The translations under genes were made by a program, and so were the position numbers. A DNA stretch of 60,485 nucleotides from Candidatus Parcubacteria bacterium. GTDB lineage: Bacteria; Patescibacteriota; Saccharimonadia; Saccharimonadales; 2-12-FULL-41-12. The notes beneath the pieces are model-generated. The model worked only from the letters and a program-made list of their open reading frames with translations. It was not told the origin of the DNA and ran no database searches. The stretch's first letter is position 1, and each line of letters starts with the position of its first letter. Shown here piece by piece: positions 9,365 through 19,203 of this stretch. The DNA lies in assembly GCA_019347895.1 (NCBI GenBank), contig JAHWKM010000005.1, forward strand, positions 1-60,485, read 5' to 3'.

Positions 9365-10015
9365 TTATGGCGAAAATGTAAGGTCAGGCAAGATTATATT
9401 ATTGAAGTCTTTAAACCGGTCCGAAGCTTGGCTGGCAATAGTTATGGTTTTATCCCTTAGCGGCAGGACTATGACAGATTCAACCCTACCCTCTTCAACC
9501 TGCCCGTCAAATTTAACACCTACGACACCCGGTACTTTAGGCAATGAATACGCTACTGCCTTTAACAATCCATCCCGGACTTGGCCTTCGTATTTAGTTA
9601 TTGATTCATCATAAGACATACCTTCAACAGTTATTTTTAAAGCGTGCGGACTGTCATTCGCAGCCGATACAAACTTCGGGTTAAAGATATACTCCGCATT
9701 TTCCTCGTTTAGTATGTAGGAGCTCCAGGTTTTAGGATAGCTGACTTTTATACCCCCAAATTGTGCCGGCCCCTGGTATTCACTCAAAGGAAATTTCTCG
9801 CGCTCCAAAAATTCATTGTCTTTCTCTGTTGCGAGCTTTTCGTTAGCCACCTCTACGGCCGCTTCAATCTTTTGGTCGACATTATTTTTATAATCATTGC
9901 GCTCGTAAAATGCCCAGGCAGCGAAACCAAGTACTCCAAAAAAGCATACTGATGAAATAATCAGCGGTATTAATAAAATGTTCAAAGCGCCCTGTTCGCC
10001 GAGTTTACGCTTCAT
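9365..10015 (-). CDS. Hypothetical membrane-anchored protein (PsbP-like fold suspected)
   Basis: Single N-terminal TM, then FGGIKVSYPKTWSSYIL... Confidence 0.45.
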   Translation of the reverse strand: MKRKLGEQGALNILLIPLIISSVCFFGVLGFAAWAFYERNDYKNNVDQKIEAAVEVANEKLATEKDNEFLEREKFPLSEYQGPAQFGGIKVSYPKTWSSYILNEENAEYIFNPKFVSAANDSPHALKITVEGMSYDESITKYEGQVRDGLLKAVAYSLPKVPGVVGVKFDGQVEEGRVESVIVLPLRDKTITIASQASDRFKDFNNIILPDLTFSP

Positions 10016-10104
10016 CCGCTTAAGAGCTCTCTTTCATTTTTCAACCCGCAGAAATTAATACTGTCCGATTTTCTAACGGTATTCATAATTCTTATGTTAT
10101 CACA

Positions 10105-10587
10105 TTAGTATTTGTACAGATATACGCCGTGCAGTTCTTTTATGTGTTTTTTGGCCGTAATTTTAAAGGAGTTGCTGACGACAAGTATTGGCTTTTTATA
10201 GCGAGTTCGAATTTTTTTATCGAGTTTGTTCATATATCTATCTAACAAGAAAATATAAATAGCGTCGCATTCCGGCCAATTCTTGGTCCAAAAATTACCC
10301 CAGATGATTTTTACCTGGCTCCTATATTTTCGCGTTTGATAAATCGATATTAAAACCAGCAGCGGATTCAGTTCATAGCCGACCACGTATAGGCCCCTCT
10401 GGGCAGCGCTAACCATAACCCGCCCGTCGCCGCTGCCAAGTTCCAGCAGTGTTTGGCCGGGCTTCAGCTCTAAAAGATCTAGGGCGTTTTTTTTAGTGTT
10501 GGCCAGCGTGGGCAAATAAGGCGCGCCGAAAAAAACCACCATGCCGAATGTTAGGATTATTGCAAAAATTGCATATAAGAATAGCAT
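10105..10587 (-). CDS. Class I SAM-dependent methyltransferase
   Basis: LLELGSGDGRVMVSAAQRGLYVVGYELNP. Confidence 0.8.
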   Translation of the reverse strand: MLFLYAIFAIILTFGMVVFFGAPYLPTLANTKKNALDLLELKPGQTLLELGSGDGRVMVSAAQRGLYVVGYELNPLLVLISIYQTRKYRSQVKIIWGNFWTKNWPECDAIYIFLLDRYMNKLDKKIRTRYKKPILVVSNSFKITAKKHIKELHGVYLYKY

Positions 10588-10596
10588 TTTTTAGGG

Positions 10597-10782
10597 TTAG
10601 CTTCTTGTTATTTTCTTGATTTTGGCTTCGGATTTTTTTAAATAAACGTCCATCTCGGCTATTACCTTTTGGCTTTTTTCGTATAATTTTATAGCTTCGT
10701 CCACGTCTAACGACTCGTCTTCCAGCTTGGCTATTAGCTTGTCCAGCTCTGTCTTTAGGTTGGTGTATTCATTTGAGCTCAT
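10597..10782 (-). CDS. xseB: Exodeoxyribonuclease VII small subunit
   Basis: LKTELDKLIAKLEDESLDVDEAIKLYEKSQKVI; directly downstream of xseA. Confidence 0.9.
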   Translation of the reverse strand: MSSNEYTNLKTELDKLIAKLEDESLDVDEAIKLYEKSQKVIAEMDVYLKKSEAKIKKITRS

Positions 10783-11890
10783 TTATTTTCACAACCTCGC
10801 TAGTTAACTCGCCGTCGATTAATTCTATGGATATATGTTCTTTAATTTTAACATCCTTTGTCCCCCGTACCTGTTTTTGGCGGCTATTCCTAATTAGCGC
10901 GTAGCCTTTATCCAGCGGCAATTTTGGATTCAAAGCGTTAATCAAACTGGCTTTTTGGTCTAAATTTATCCGTTCTTGTTCAACTTTTGTGTTCAATTTC
11001 TGGTATAAATATTCAACTATACGAAGATTGTCTTGTCTATTCTCTTCAATAATATGGCGGACATTTCTCTGTAGATTTTTTTTGTTTTGTTCAAAAGCTG
11101 ACTTCTCATGCCGGCCGTCGGGCACCAGAAGCTCCGCGGCGTTGCTGGGCGTACTGGCACGCTGGTCAGAGGCTAGCTCAGCTAGGCTTATGTTTCTTTC
11201 ATGGCCAATAGCTATCAGTGTAGGCACCCGGCTGGACGAAATGGCGCGTACAACCCGCTCATCCGAAAATGCCGCCAAGTCGTCTTCGCTTCCGCCGCCG
11301 CGTATCAGCACCAAAGCTTCCGGCGGATCAGCCATCTGACTGACAAAATTAACGGCTCTAATGATCTGTTCCGGCGCGCTGGCGCCTTGTACCAGGCAAT
11401 CCAACACTTCTATTGTTAGGTTGCCCCAGCGTGCATTAATAATCTTTATAAAATCACTATAGGCAGCTGAATCAAAAGAAGTAATCAAGGCAATTCTGCC
11501 AGGGGGGTAAGGCAAAGGGCGCTTGCGGTCTTGGCTAAAAAGACCTTCTGCTTCCAGCTTCTTAGCTAAAAGTGATTTAGCCTTGGCGATCGAACCTTCC
11601 CCGGTGACCTTGATGCTTCTCGCATTTACAGAAAAACCGTATATATTATGCAGCCAGGGTGATCCGTTAACCTCTAGGTTCATCCCGTCCTCCAGCGGAC
11701 CGGGCAAGACTGTAACAGGACCAAAAAATTTCAGCGAAGACTTTTCATCCTTAAGGTCAAAATAAACCCAAGCGTTTTTGCTGATTCTCAGATTTGCCAG
11801 CTCGCCGCGCACATTAACATCTGGCAGAATCATCTGCATGGATTGGTTAAATACAGCTACGAACTCACTGACCGATAGAGTTGGCGTCAT
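10769..11890 (-). CDS. xseA: Exodeoxyribonuclease VII large subunit
   Basis: LSVSEFVAVFNQSMQ...VRGELANLRISKNAWVYFDLKDEKSSLKF...RGGGSEDDLAAFSDERVVRAISSSRVPTLIAIGHERN. Confidence 0.95.
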   Translation of the reverse strand: MTPTLSVSEFVAVFNQSMQMILPDVNVRGELANLRISKNAWVYFDLKDEKSSLKFFGPVTVLPGPLEDGMNLEVNGSPWLHNIYGFSVNARSIKVTGEGSIAKAKSLLAKKLEAEGLFSQDRKRPLPYPPGRIALITSFDSAAYSDFIKIINARWGNLTIEVLDCLVQGASAPEQIIRAVNFVSQMADPPEALVLIRGGGSEDDLAAFSDERVVRAISSSRVPTLIAIGHERNISLAELASDQRASTPSNAAELLVPDGRHEKSAFEQNKKNLQRNVRHIIEENRQDNLRIVEYLYQKLNTKVEQERINLDQKASLINALNPKLPLDKGYALIRNSRQKQVRGTKDVKIKEHISIELIDGELTSEVVKINELK

Positions 11891-12978
11891 GTTTTGCCCA
11901 AATCGCCCATATTCTTGCCGATCCCGCCCGCACTATTGATGGTTTTATGGTAAAAGTAATAACCTATCGGCAGCTGCAGCGACATTGTCAGCATTCTATA
12001 CATAATAACCGCGGGGATGCTTACGGCCGGAGACACTCCGCCGGTTGCCAAAACCGCAACCATCAAGGCCTCATAAATACCAACTCCGCCCGGTAATACG
12101 GAGATTAAGCCGGCGAAGTTAGCTATGGCGTAGGCAATTATCACGGCACCGGGGTTGACTGCCTCGCCAAAAGCCAAAAATACACTATAAAGCGCGGCAA
12201 TCTCCCCGAAGTTTGCCAGGCTAATGTAGAGTATCGGTTTTTTTAATTTTTTCAGATCTTTTTTAATTTCTAAATAATTATCATGCAGTTCGTAAAACAT
12301 TTTTCTGGCGGCAGCTATATTGATCGTTTCGGGACTCGCCGGTCTTACGAAATGAATCAAACGGTTAACTAACTTGGTTAGAAAGGTGAAGAAGCCGCTT
12401 ATCCGTTCACGGCTGCTAATGATGTATGCCAGCAGCACCGTACCGACAACCAGTAATGTAGTTAGCGAGCTAGCCACCAATATGGTCAGGTTGCCCGCCT
12501 TGCCCGCGGCGGCTAAAACAAACAGCCCGAAGAAAATAAAAATCTGGAATGATACAAACGTATTGATAAACCGCATGGCTTGAACCAGCGTAGATCTCCC
12601 GGCGCTTATGCCGAACTCGTGCATCTTTAGGCTAAAGTAGGAAAAACCGGTAACTCCTCCGCTGGGAAAAACATTGTTCACAAAATTAAGTTCCAGCGTA
12701 ATTTTGTACATCGTCCAATACTCTATCTTTTTGCCCAGTATCTTAAACATGTCTATATACATCTTTGTATAGCCATGGAAAACCAAAAATTTCCAGAGAA
12801 GAATAAGCACCAGAAAGCTAGCTTGAACCCGGCCGAGATTAGATAGAGTTTCGCCTATTTGTTGCCGGGAAACATAAATAAGCACCCCCAAAGCCAGCAA
12901 GGTTATAATTGTAATAATTTTTTTCCATTTGCCGCCTAGCTTTTCTGCCATCAGGTACTTAGTATAACTTAAGTTCAT
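11887..12978 (-). CDS. Lysylphosphatidylglycerol synthase-TM / flippase-like membrane protein (UPF0104)
   Basis: Polytopic; ELNFVNNVFPSGGVTGFSYFSLKMHEFG...SVLPGGVGIYEALM. Confidence 0.8.
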   Translation of the reverse strand: MNLSYTKYLMAEKLGGKWKKIITIITLLALGVLIYVSRQQIGETLSNLGRVQASFLVLILLWKFLVFHGYTKMYIDMFKILGKKIEYWTMYKITLELNFVNNVFPSGGVTGFSYFSLKMHEFGISAGRSTLVQAMRFINTFVSFQIFIFFGLFVLAAAGKAGNLTILVASSLTTLLVVGTVLLAYIISSRERISGFFTFLTKLVNRLIHFVRPASPETINIAAARKMFYELHDNYLEIKKDLKKLKKPILYISLANFGEIAALYSVFLAFGEAVNPGAVIIAYAIANFAGLISVLPGGVGIYEALMVAVLATGGVSPAVSIPAVIMYRMLTMSLQLPIGYYFYHKTINSAGGIGKNMGDLGKT

Positions 12979-13030
12979 TGCCCGAAAAATGATTCGGGAA
13001 TTCCCGGGCAGCTATGATAATATTGCTTAA

Positions 13031-14224
13031 ATGCTAAAAACTACACGAAAACTTATCAAAAAAACAGCGGCCAATCTCAACATTTCTGACGATGTTCTCA
13101 CCCGACTGCTTAAGGTTGATAAAATTCATGAATTCGAGATCCAGCTCAAAAGTGGCAAAAAATTTAAGGCTTACCGTTCGCAGCACAATAATCGGCTTGG
13201 TCCCTATAAAGGCGGCATCCGTTTTCATCCGGAAGTAACCGCCGAAGAAGTCGAAGCCTTGTCTATACTTATGAGTTTTAAATGTGCGGCGGTTGGTTTG
13301 CCTCTGGGCGGCGGCAAAGGAGGTATTAGCGTAAACCCGAAAGAACTTAATATTGACGAAATCGAAGAACTTAGCCGGGCTTACGTAAAACACTTGCATC
13401 CGCACATAGGCCCCGATAAGGACGTGCCGGCGCCCGACGTTAATACAAATAGCCAAATAATAGACTGGATGGTCGACGAATATTCCCGTCAGACAAACCT
13501 GGAAACTGTCGCCAGCTTTACGGGGAAGAGCTTGCTCAAAGGCGGCAGCCACGGGCGCGAAGCAGCCACGGGCTACGGCGGCGTCATCGCCCTCAATCGC
13601 TACCTTGAGCTGAAAAACGAGCAAAATAAGGAGATTTCTATAGCTATCCAGGGTTTTGGCAAAGTCGGGAAATTCTTTGCCCGAAGAAGCCGGCCAAACT
13701 GGAAAATCACGGACGTTTCCGACAGCAGCGCCAGCCTCCAAAACTCTCAGGGCCTGGATATAGACGAATTGATAAAATTTAAAAACGACGGAAAATCATT
13801 TAAAGATTTTTCTTCGGCCACCGCGACGGTATTAAAGAGCAATCAAATTATAAGCGCGGATACAGACGTACTTGTCCCCGCTGCGCTTGGCAACGCAATA
13901 ACGCAGAATAATGCCGGCTTAATTAAAGCTAAAATAATTGTGGAGCTGGCTAACGGGCCGGTGACTGAACCAGCCTTCCGTATTTTGGATAAAAAAGGCG
14001 TAACGGTCTTGCCTGATATTATCGCTAACGCCGGCGGCGTAATCGTAAGCTACCTGGAGTGGCAGCAAAACCTAAACCATGAAAAGTGGCCGGTAGAAAA
14101 GGTTGAAAGCCGGTTAAAAATGTATATAGAAAAAGCCATAGAGACAGTTTATTCAGTATCTAAGTCAGACAAGGTGTCCATCAAAGAAGCCGCTCTGCGG
14201 GTAGCTATAAAAAGACTAATATAA
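13031..14224 (+). CDS. Glu/Leu/Phe/Val dehydrogenase
   Basis: FKAYRSQHNNRLGPYKGGIRFHPEVTAEEVEALSILMSFKCAAVGLPLGGGKGGI. Confidence 0.95.
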   Translation: MLKTTRKLIKKTAANLNISDDVLTRLLKVDKIHEFEIQLKSGKKFKAYRSQHNNRLGPYKGGIRFHPEVTAEEVEALSILMSFKCAAVGLPLGGGKGGISVNPKELNIDEIEELSRAYVKHLHPHIGPDKDVPAPDVNTNSQIIDWMVDEYSRQTNLETVASFTGKSLLKGGSHGREAATGYGGVIALNRYLELKNEQNKEISIAIQGFGKVGKFFARRSRPNWKITDVSDSSASLQNSQGLDIDELIKFKNDGKSFKDFSSATATVLKSNQIISADTDVLVPAALGNAITQNNAGLIKAKIIVELANGPVTEPAFRILDKKGVTVLPDIIANAGGVIVSYLEWQQNLNHEKWPVEKVESRLKMYIEKAIETVYSVSKSDKVSIKEAALRVAIKRLI

Positions 14225-14950
14225 TTAAACAGATACGTTAAATAGCCGGCCAATGAAATAAGTAGCCGTCATGGCCAGAATTCCGCCTGCTACAACTCTA
14301 GCTATAGCTTTTCGGGCTTTTGCTCCGCCCACTCTGGCGCTTAAAAACCCGGTGATCGATAAGGCCAAAACAACCGATACAAAAGTCACCCATATTTTTT
14401 GCGGCTGCGGCGGCAGCAGTACCGCCACCAGCGGAATAAGCGCTCCGCAGACAAAAGCGGCGGCTGAAGCAAAAGCCGCGTGCCAAGGGTTAGTTAAATC
14501 GTCGGGATCAATCTTGAGCTCCGCTTCGACATGAGCCCGGAAGGGATCGCGGGCTGATAATTCCTTAGCGACGTTCATCGCGGTTTTTTCACTCAAGCCC
14601 TTTCGTACGTATATTGCTGTCAATTCCTTTAATTCTTCCCTCGGGAAGTTTTTCAACTCGTAGGCTTCTTTGGCAAGCAAGGCTTTTTCACTGTCGCGCT
14701 GCGAACTAACAGATACGTATTCTCCGGCTGCCATCGAAAGCGCTCCTGCCACAATACCGGCCAGACCAGCGGCTAGAACTATGCTCGCGTTGCTTGTAGC
14801 GGTGGCGACACCTACTACCAGTCCGGCAATTGATACAATTCCATCATTGGCGCCAAGCACGGCCGCCCTCAGCCAATTTAACTTTGAAGCTTTATGATTC
14901 TTATGAAATTGCGGATGCCTGCCGGAATGTTTGTAGCTTTTATTTCTCAC
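14225..14950 (-). CDS. VIT1/CCC1-family transporter
   Basis: LRAAVLGANDGIVSIAGLVVGVATA...GALSMAAGEYVSVSSQRD. Confidence 0.9.
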   Translation of the reverse strand: MRNKSYKHSGRHPQFHKNHKASKLNWLRAAVLGANDGIVSIAGLVVGVATATSNASIVLAAGLAGIVAGALSMAAGEYVSVSSQRDSEKALLAKEAYELKNFPREELKELTAIYVRKGLSEKTAMNVAKELSARDPFRAHVEAELKIDPDDLTNPWHAAFASAAAFVCGALIPLVAVLLPPQPQKIWVTFVSVVLALSITGFLSARVGGAKARKAIARVVAGGILAMTATYFIGRLFNVSV

Positions 14951-14990
14951 ATTCTTTATTTTACAATTTTTACTCGGTTATACTAAGTTA

Positions 14991-16238
14991 ATGCAGACAA
15001 TTATTATTCACGGTCGCCAGCCGGGACTTGGCAGAGCCGAGCTGGAAAGTTTATATGGCCCTGAAGTATCGCGCCCGGCAGGCAATATCGCCACTCTTAT
15101 AGATAAAAACCCGTCCGAGATCAATTTTATGCGCCTGGGCGGAATGGTTAAATTCGCTAAAATCCTAACGGTTTTAGATACTACCGACTGGAGAGAAATC
15201 GAAGTGTTTTTATTGGAGGCAACCCCGCAGCATTTTTCAACTTTGCCTGAAGGCAAACTTAAAATAGGTCTGAGCGCATACGATATAAAGACCAGTCCAA
15301 AAAGCCTGCATATAACCGCCCTCAAGCTTAAAAAAGCCGCCAAAGCTACTGGCCGTTCCGTTAGAATAATTTCCAATAAAGAATTAGCATTGAACAGCGC
15401 TACGGTGCTTTATAATAAATTAACTCAAAAACTAGGCTGGGAAATAATATTTGTGCGCGATGGGAACCAAACCATAGTCGCCCAATCAATAGCGGTCCAA
15501 GATATAAACAGCTACGCTCGGCGCGACCAAGAGCGCCCATACCGCGACGCTCGCGTGGGCATGCTGCCGCCTAAATTAGCGCAGATCATCATTAATTTGG
15601 CAGTTGGCCGAATTAGTAGATCGAAGGCAGTAGATAGTACGATTCTAGACCCCTTTTGCGGTACGGGTGTTGTTTTGCAGGAAGCAATTTTGATGGGCTA
15701 CCAAGCTTACGGAACAGATCTTGAGCAAAGGATGGTTGATTATTCTGAAGGGAACTTAAAATGGCTTACTGGTCTCCACGGATTACCGCCGGCTTGCCCT
15801 GACGGCTTGCCAATGACGGAATCAAACAGCCGGCCTGCCACCTATAAGCTGGAGATTGCTGATGCGACTAGCCATACTTGGGAGCCAAAGCCCGGTTATA
15901 TTGCCGGCGAAACTTATTTAGGCCGGGCATTGTCTTCTCTGCCACAGCGCCAAACTCTACAAAAAATTATTTCAGACGTCAATACAATCCACCTAAAATT
16001 TTTGAAAAACGTAGCTAGTCAGACCGAGCCCGGCTTCCGGCTATGCCTGGCCGTACCAGTCTGGGCCGCTTTGGCAAATTCCAAAGCCAAAGGCTTTATC
16101 CGTCTTCCGACCCTTGATAAATTAAACGATTTGGGTTACAATCGTATTAAATTCGCGCACGCAAGCCAAGATGAATTAATTTACCATCGTCCTGGCCAAA
16201 TAGTCGGCAGAGAGCTGGTAGTACTCGAAAGGAAGTAA
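14991..16238 (+). CDS. TRM11-like RNA methyltransferase family protein
   Basis: ILDPFCGTGVVLQEAILMGYQAYGTDLEQRMVDYSEGNL; N-terminal THUMP-like region. Confidence 0.7.
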   Translation: MQTIIIHGRQPGLGRAELESLYGPEVSRPAGNIATLIDKNPSEINFMRLGGMVKFAKILTVLDTTDWREIEVFLLEATPQHFSTLPEGKLKIGLSAYDIKTSPKSLHITALKLKKAAKATGRSVRIISNKELALNSATVLYNKLTQKLGWEIIFVRDGNQTIVAQSIAVQDINSYARRDQERPYRDARVGMLPPKLAQIIINLAVGRISRSKAVDSTILDPFCGTGVVLQEAILMGYQAYGTDLEQRMVDYSEGNLKWLTGLHGLPPACPDGLPMTESNSRPATYKLEIADATSHTWEPKPGYIAGETYLGRALSSLPQRQTLQKIISDVNTIHLKFLKNVASQTEPGFRLCLAVPVWAALANSKAKGFIRLPTLDKLNDLGYNRIKFAHASQDELIYHRPGQIVGRELVVLERK

Positions 16239-16241
16239 AAT

Positions 16242-16514
16242 ATGTCAAAGATTAAAGCAGGCGGCAGCAGTAAGAACAACCACGACAGTCCCGGCCAGAG
16301 GCTGGGTGTCAAGTTATCGGGCGGCCAGAAGGCCAAGGTCGGGCAAATTATCGTCCGGCAAATCGGTATGACCAAGCGTCCCGGCCCCGGTACCAAAATG
16401 AGCGTAAACTTCACAATTCACGCCGCAAAAGACGGCGTAGTGGCTTTTAAAACCCGCAGAGTGCGTACCTTCACCGGCCGCACCGTCCCCCGCACCGAAG
16501 TCTCAGTAGTATAA
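16242..16514 (+). CDS. rpmA: 50S ribosomal protein bL27
   Basis: KAGGSSKNNHDSPGQRLGVKLSGGQKAKVGQIIVRQIG...GPGTKMSVNFTIHAAKDGVVAFKTRR. Confidence 0.85.
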   Translation: MSKIKAGGSSKNNHDSPGQRLGVKLSGGQKAKVGQIIVRQIGMTKRPGPGTKMSVNFTIHAAKDGVVAFKTRRVRTFTGRTVPRTEVSVV

Positions 16515-16527
16515 CGCGCTGGCAGCC

Positions 16528-16908
16528 CTATAGGCCAAGGTGGAATTTGATACGGTCTACTACGTCGGCTATTACTACTTGAGATTTTATTAGATAGTCA
16601 TCAGCGCCGAGTGCTTTGGCACGTTCTTTGTCGCTGTCTTGGCTTAATGCGGTTAGCATAATAATCTTAATTTCTTTAGTCTCTTCGGTGTTACGCAGTA
16701 TGTCTAAAACATCAAAACCGCTGACTTTCGGCATCATAACGTCTAATAAAATTAGGTCCGGTTTGATCTGTATAGCTGTAGCCAATGCGTCTTCGCCGTT
16801 AGATACCCGCCTGGTAGTAAAACCTTCGGCCTGCAAGCGCGTTTCATAGACGCTAGCTAACCTGTCGTCGTCTTCTACCAATAAAATTGTTTTTTTATTT
16901 TCTTCCAT
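16528..16908 (-). CDS. Stand-alone response-regulator receiver
   Basis: ILLVEDDDRLA...DLILLDVMMPKVSGFDVL...ADDYLIKS; all catalytic residues present. Confidence 0.92.
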   Translation of the reverse strand: MEENKKTILLVEDDDRLASVYETRLQAEGFTTRRVSNGEDALATAIQIKPDLILLDVMMPKVSGFDVLDILRNTEETKEIKIIMLTALSQDSDKERAKALGADDYLIKSQVVIADVVDRIKFHLGL

Positions 16909-16949
16909 TAATATAATGCTAAATTAATCCGCTTGAATTTACAAGTAGA

Positions 16950-18596
16950 TTAGATACCTCTATTTTTAATAATAGCCTCTATAAAGCCTTTGAACATAGG
17001 ATGAGGGTGGTTTGGGCGGGAGTTAAACTCCGGATGAAACTGGCTGGCTACAAAATACGGATGATCAATACCTTCTATCATTTCCACTAAGAGCTCGTCA
17101 GGGCTGGCGCCTGCTATCTTAATGCCCCACTCCTGGTATTTGTCCCGAAATGCGTTATTACACTCATATCGATGGCGGTGCCTTTCCCGTATTTCCTTTT
17201 TTCCATATATGCTTCTGGCTATAGTGCCGCTGGCAAGTACACAGGGATAATCGCCGAGACGCATAGTACCGCCGGTTTCTTCCTTGCCTAGCTGGTCCGC
17301 CATTGTATCAATAACCATATGCCGGCTGTTGGGATCGAATTCTCGGGAATTCGCGTCTGCTACACCGGCGTTGCGTGCGGCAGCGATGACGCCAACCTGA
17401 AGTCCTAAACATAGGCCAAGGTAAGGTTTTTTATTCTTGAGTGCGTACTGGGCGGCGGCAATTTTACCTTCAATTGCCCGGCTGCCGAAGCCGCCGGGTA
17501 CTAAGATGCCGTCGTAGTTCGACAGTTCTTTGATGGACTGCGTATCTTCAGCATTTACCCAGCGGATATCCAGGCCGACGCCGGCAGCCCAGGCCGCCGC
17601 TTTCAACGCCTCGAATACCGAGATGTAAGTATCTTGGTTGTCTAAATACTTAGCAACCACGCCGACACTTACTCTCTTTTTTGGTTTATTAAGCGCGCTG
17701 GCTACCATTTTGGACCAGTCATTTAATTTGGGTTTCTTAGCGTTTAGGTCCAGCCTTTTAGATAAAAACTTGCCGATACCGTTTTCTTCCAGCGTCAGCG
17801 GGACTTCGTAGATGGTTTCGGCGTTTGGCAGCAATACCAAGGCTTCTCTGCTTACGCCCGCGTAGGAACTGAGCTTTTGCAAAGTCTCCTCGCCCGGCTG
17901 CCCCTCGCTTCGGGCCACCAATACATCCGGTACTATCCCGGCGGAGCGCAAATCCCGAACCGCGTTTTGGGCAGGCTTGGTTTTATACTCTTGGCTCGTA
18001 CCTAAAAATGGCAAATAAACCACATGCACATAAATATAGTTTTCCCGGCCCAGCGTAAGACCCATTTCTCGAATAGCCTCTATAAATGCCGGGCTTTCAT
18101 AGTCGCCGACAGTCCCGCCTATCTCTACGATATGTACGTCGAAGCCTTTTCCGGCTGCGGCAATTTCTTTTTGTATAGCGTTAGTCAAATGCGGAATGAC
18201 TTGCACTGTTTTGCCGATAAATTTACCGGCCCGCTCATCTTGAATCAGCTTCAACAGCAACCGGCCGCTCATCAAGCTGCTTTTTTGGGTCAGCTGAACA
18301 TTGATGAACCGTTCATAATGGCCTAAGTCCAGATCAGTTTCCGCCCCGTCTATGGTAACGAAACATTCGCCATGCTCAGCCGGATTTAGGGTACCGGCGT
18401 CAACATTAAAATAAGGATCGCATTTTTGTATATTGACCCGCAGACCGCGGGCTTTTAAGATGTTACCGATCGAGGCGCTGGTGATACCCTTGCCGATTCC
18501 CGACAAGACGCCACCTGTCACAAAAATATATTTTGTTTGCTTTGCCAAACCTCTATTAACCCTTCTGTTAAAAATAAATATTACCTCAGATAACAC
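16950..18596 (-). CDS. pyrG: CTP synthase (true start probably slightly downstream)
   Basis: KYIFVTGGVLSGIGKGITSASIGNILKARGLRV...LCLGLQ. Confidence 0.97.
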   Translation of the reverse strand: MLSEVIFIFNRRVNRGLAKQTKYIFVTGGVLSGIGKGITSASIGNILKARGLRVNIQKCDPYFNVDAGTLNPAEHGECFVTIDGAETDLDLGHYERFINVQLTQKSSLMSGRLLLKLIQDERAGKFIGKTVQVIPHLTNAIQKEIAAAGKGFDVHIVEIGGTVGDYESPAFIEAIREMGLTLGRENYIYVHVVYLPFLGTSQEYKTKPAQNAVRDLRSAGIVPDVLVARSEGQPGEETLQKLSSYAGVSREALVLLPNAETIYEVPLTLEENGIGKFLSKRLDLNAKKPKLNDWSKMVASALNKPKKRVSVGVVAKYLDNQDTYISVFEALKAAAWAAGVGLDIRWVNAEDTQSIKELSNYDGILVPGGFGSRAIEGKIAAAQYALKNKKPYLGLCLGLQVGVIAAARNAGVADANSREFDPNSRHMVIDTMADQLGKEETGGTMRLGDYPCVLASGTIARSIYGKKEIRERHRHRYECNNAFRDKYQEWGIKIAGASPDELLVEMIEGIDHPYFVASQFHPEFNSRPNHPHPMFKGFIEAIIKNRGI

Positions 18597-18642
18597 TCTT
18601 TAGCAAGCCTCGGTTGATCTTTAATTGTATATAAAAGACATT

Positions 18643-19203
18643 TCGCACGCACTTCGTGCTTACAGCGAGATACTTTTCCCTGCAGCAGCAAAAGTATGCA
18701 AAAGTGCTGCAGCAGGTTACCAAACACGACTGGTTTGAGATACCAGGCTGGTTGGTTAGGCAAAAAACGTCCCTTCGGGGCCGGTCTTCGAATTTATTAT
18801 TAATATAAGATGATTCTCAGACTAGCTTTTGCCTAAGCCATTCCAACCAGCGCAGGTTCAAACCAATCGGTTTGGCAAGTGCTGGTTAAAAGCAGATGAG
18901 AAAACAAGTTTTTCTCAAATAATAAATAATGGCAATTCCATTTTTTGGGTTTGGGCATTATGGAGCGCCCTGATTGGCGAATGTCAAAAACACAATTAGC
19001 AGCGAGGCAGTGTCTAAGCCCCGCCCTCTATTGAATTAATTAAGGTGGGGTGAGTTTGCCGAGCGTTGTGTTTTTTGACAATGAGATAGTCAAGGTGCGT
19101 AATACTGCCCAATCGGTTTGGAATACCTTTGCCGAAACAAAGGTATTGATTTGCTTCTTTATCCAAAGAAGTATGGCTTGGTTCTTCGCCAGAAGAACAT
19201 AAT
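18643..19203. repeat. Composite multi-hairpin intergenic element B (two cores head-to-head)
   Basis: Plus-oriented core 18957-19100 matches elements A, C and D; inverted left half folds with the same topology; shared terminal stem-loops. Confidence 0.75.

Noticed and set aside
9092-9614. ORFs 9092..9349 (-), 9138..9614 (+) and 19118..19411 (+) as genes
   Set aside because: They run through the hairpin elements or antisense to clear CDSs, have no recognisable domains, and are not conserved between element copies
13034-13741. Long minus-strand ORF opposite the glutamate dehydrogenase gene
   Set aside because: Antisense shadow ORF; the plus-strand protein is unambiguous
18857-18890. tRNA-like GGTTCAAACC arm
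   Set aside because: It is part of a stem in element B (AACCAGC...GCTGGTT); no acceptor, D or anticodon arm could be built
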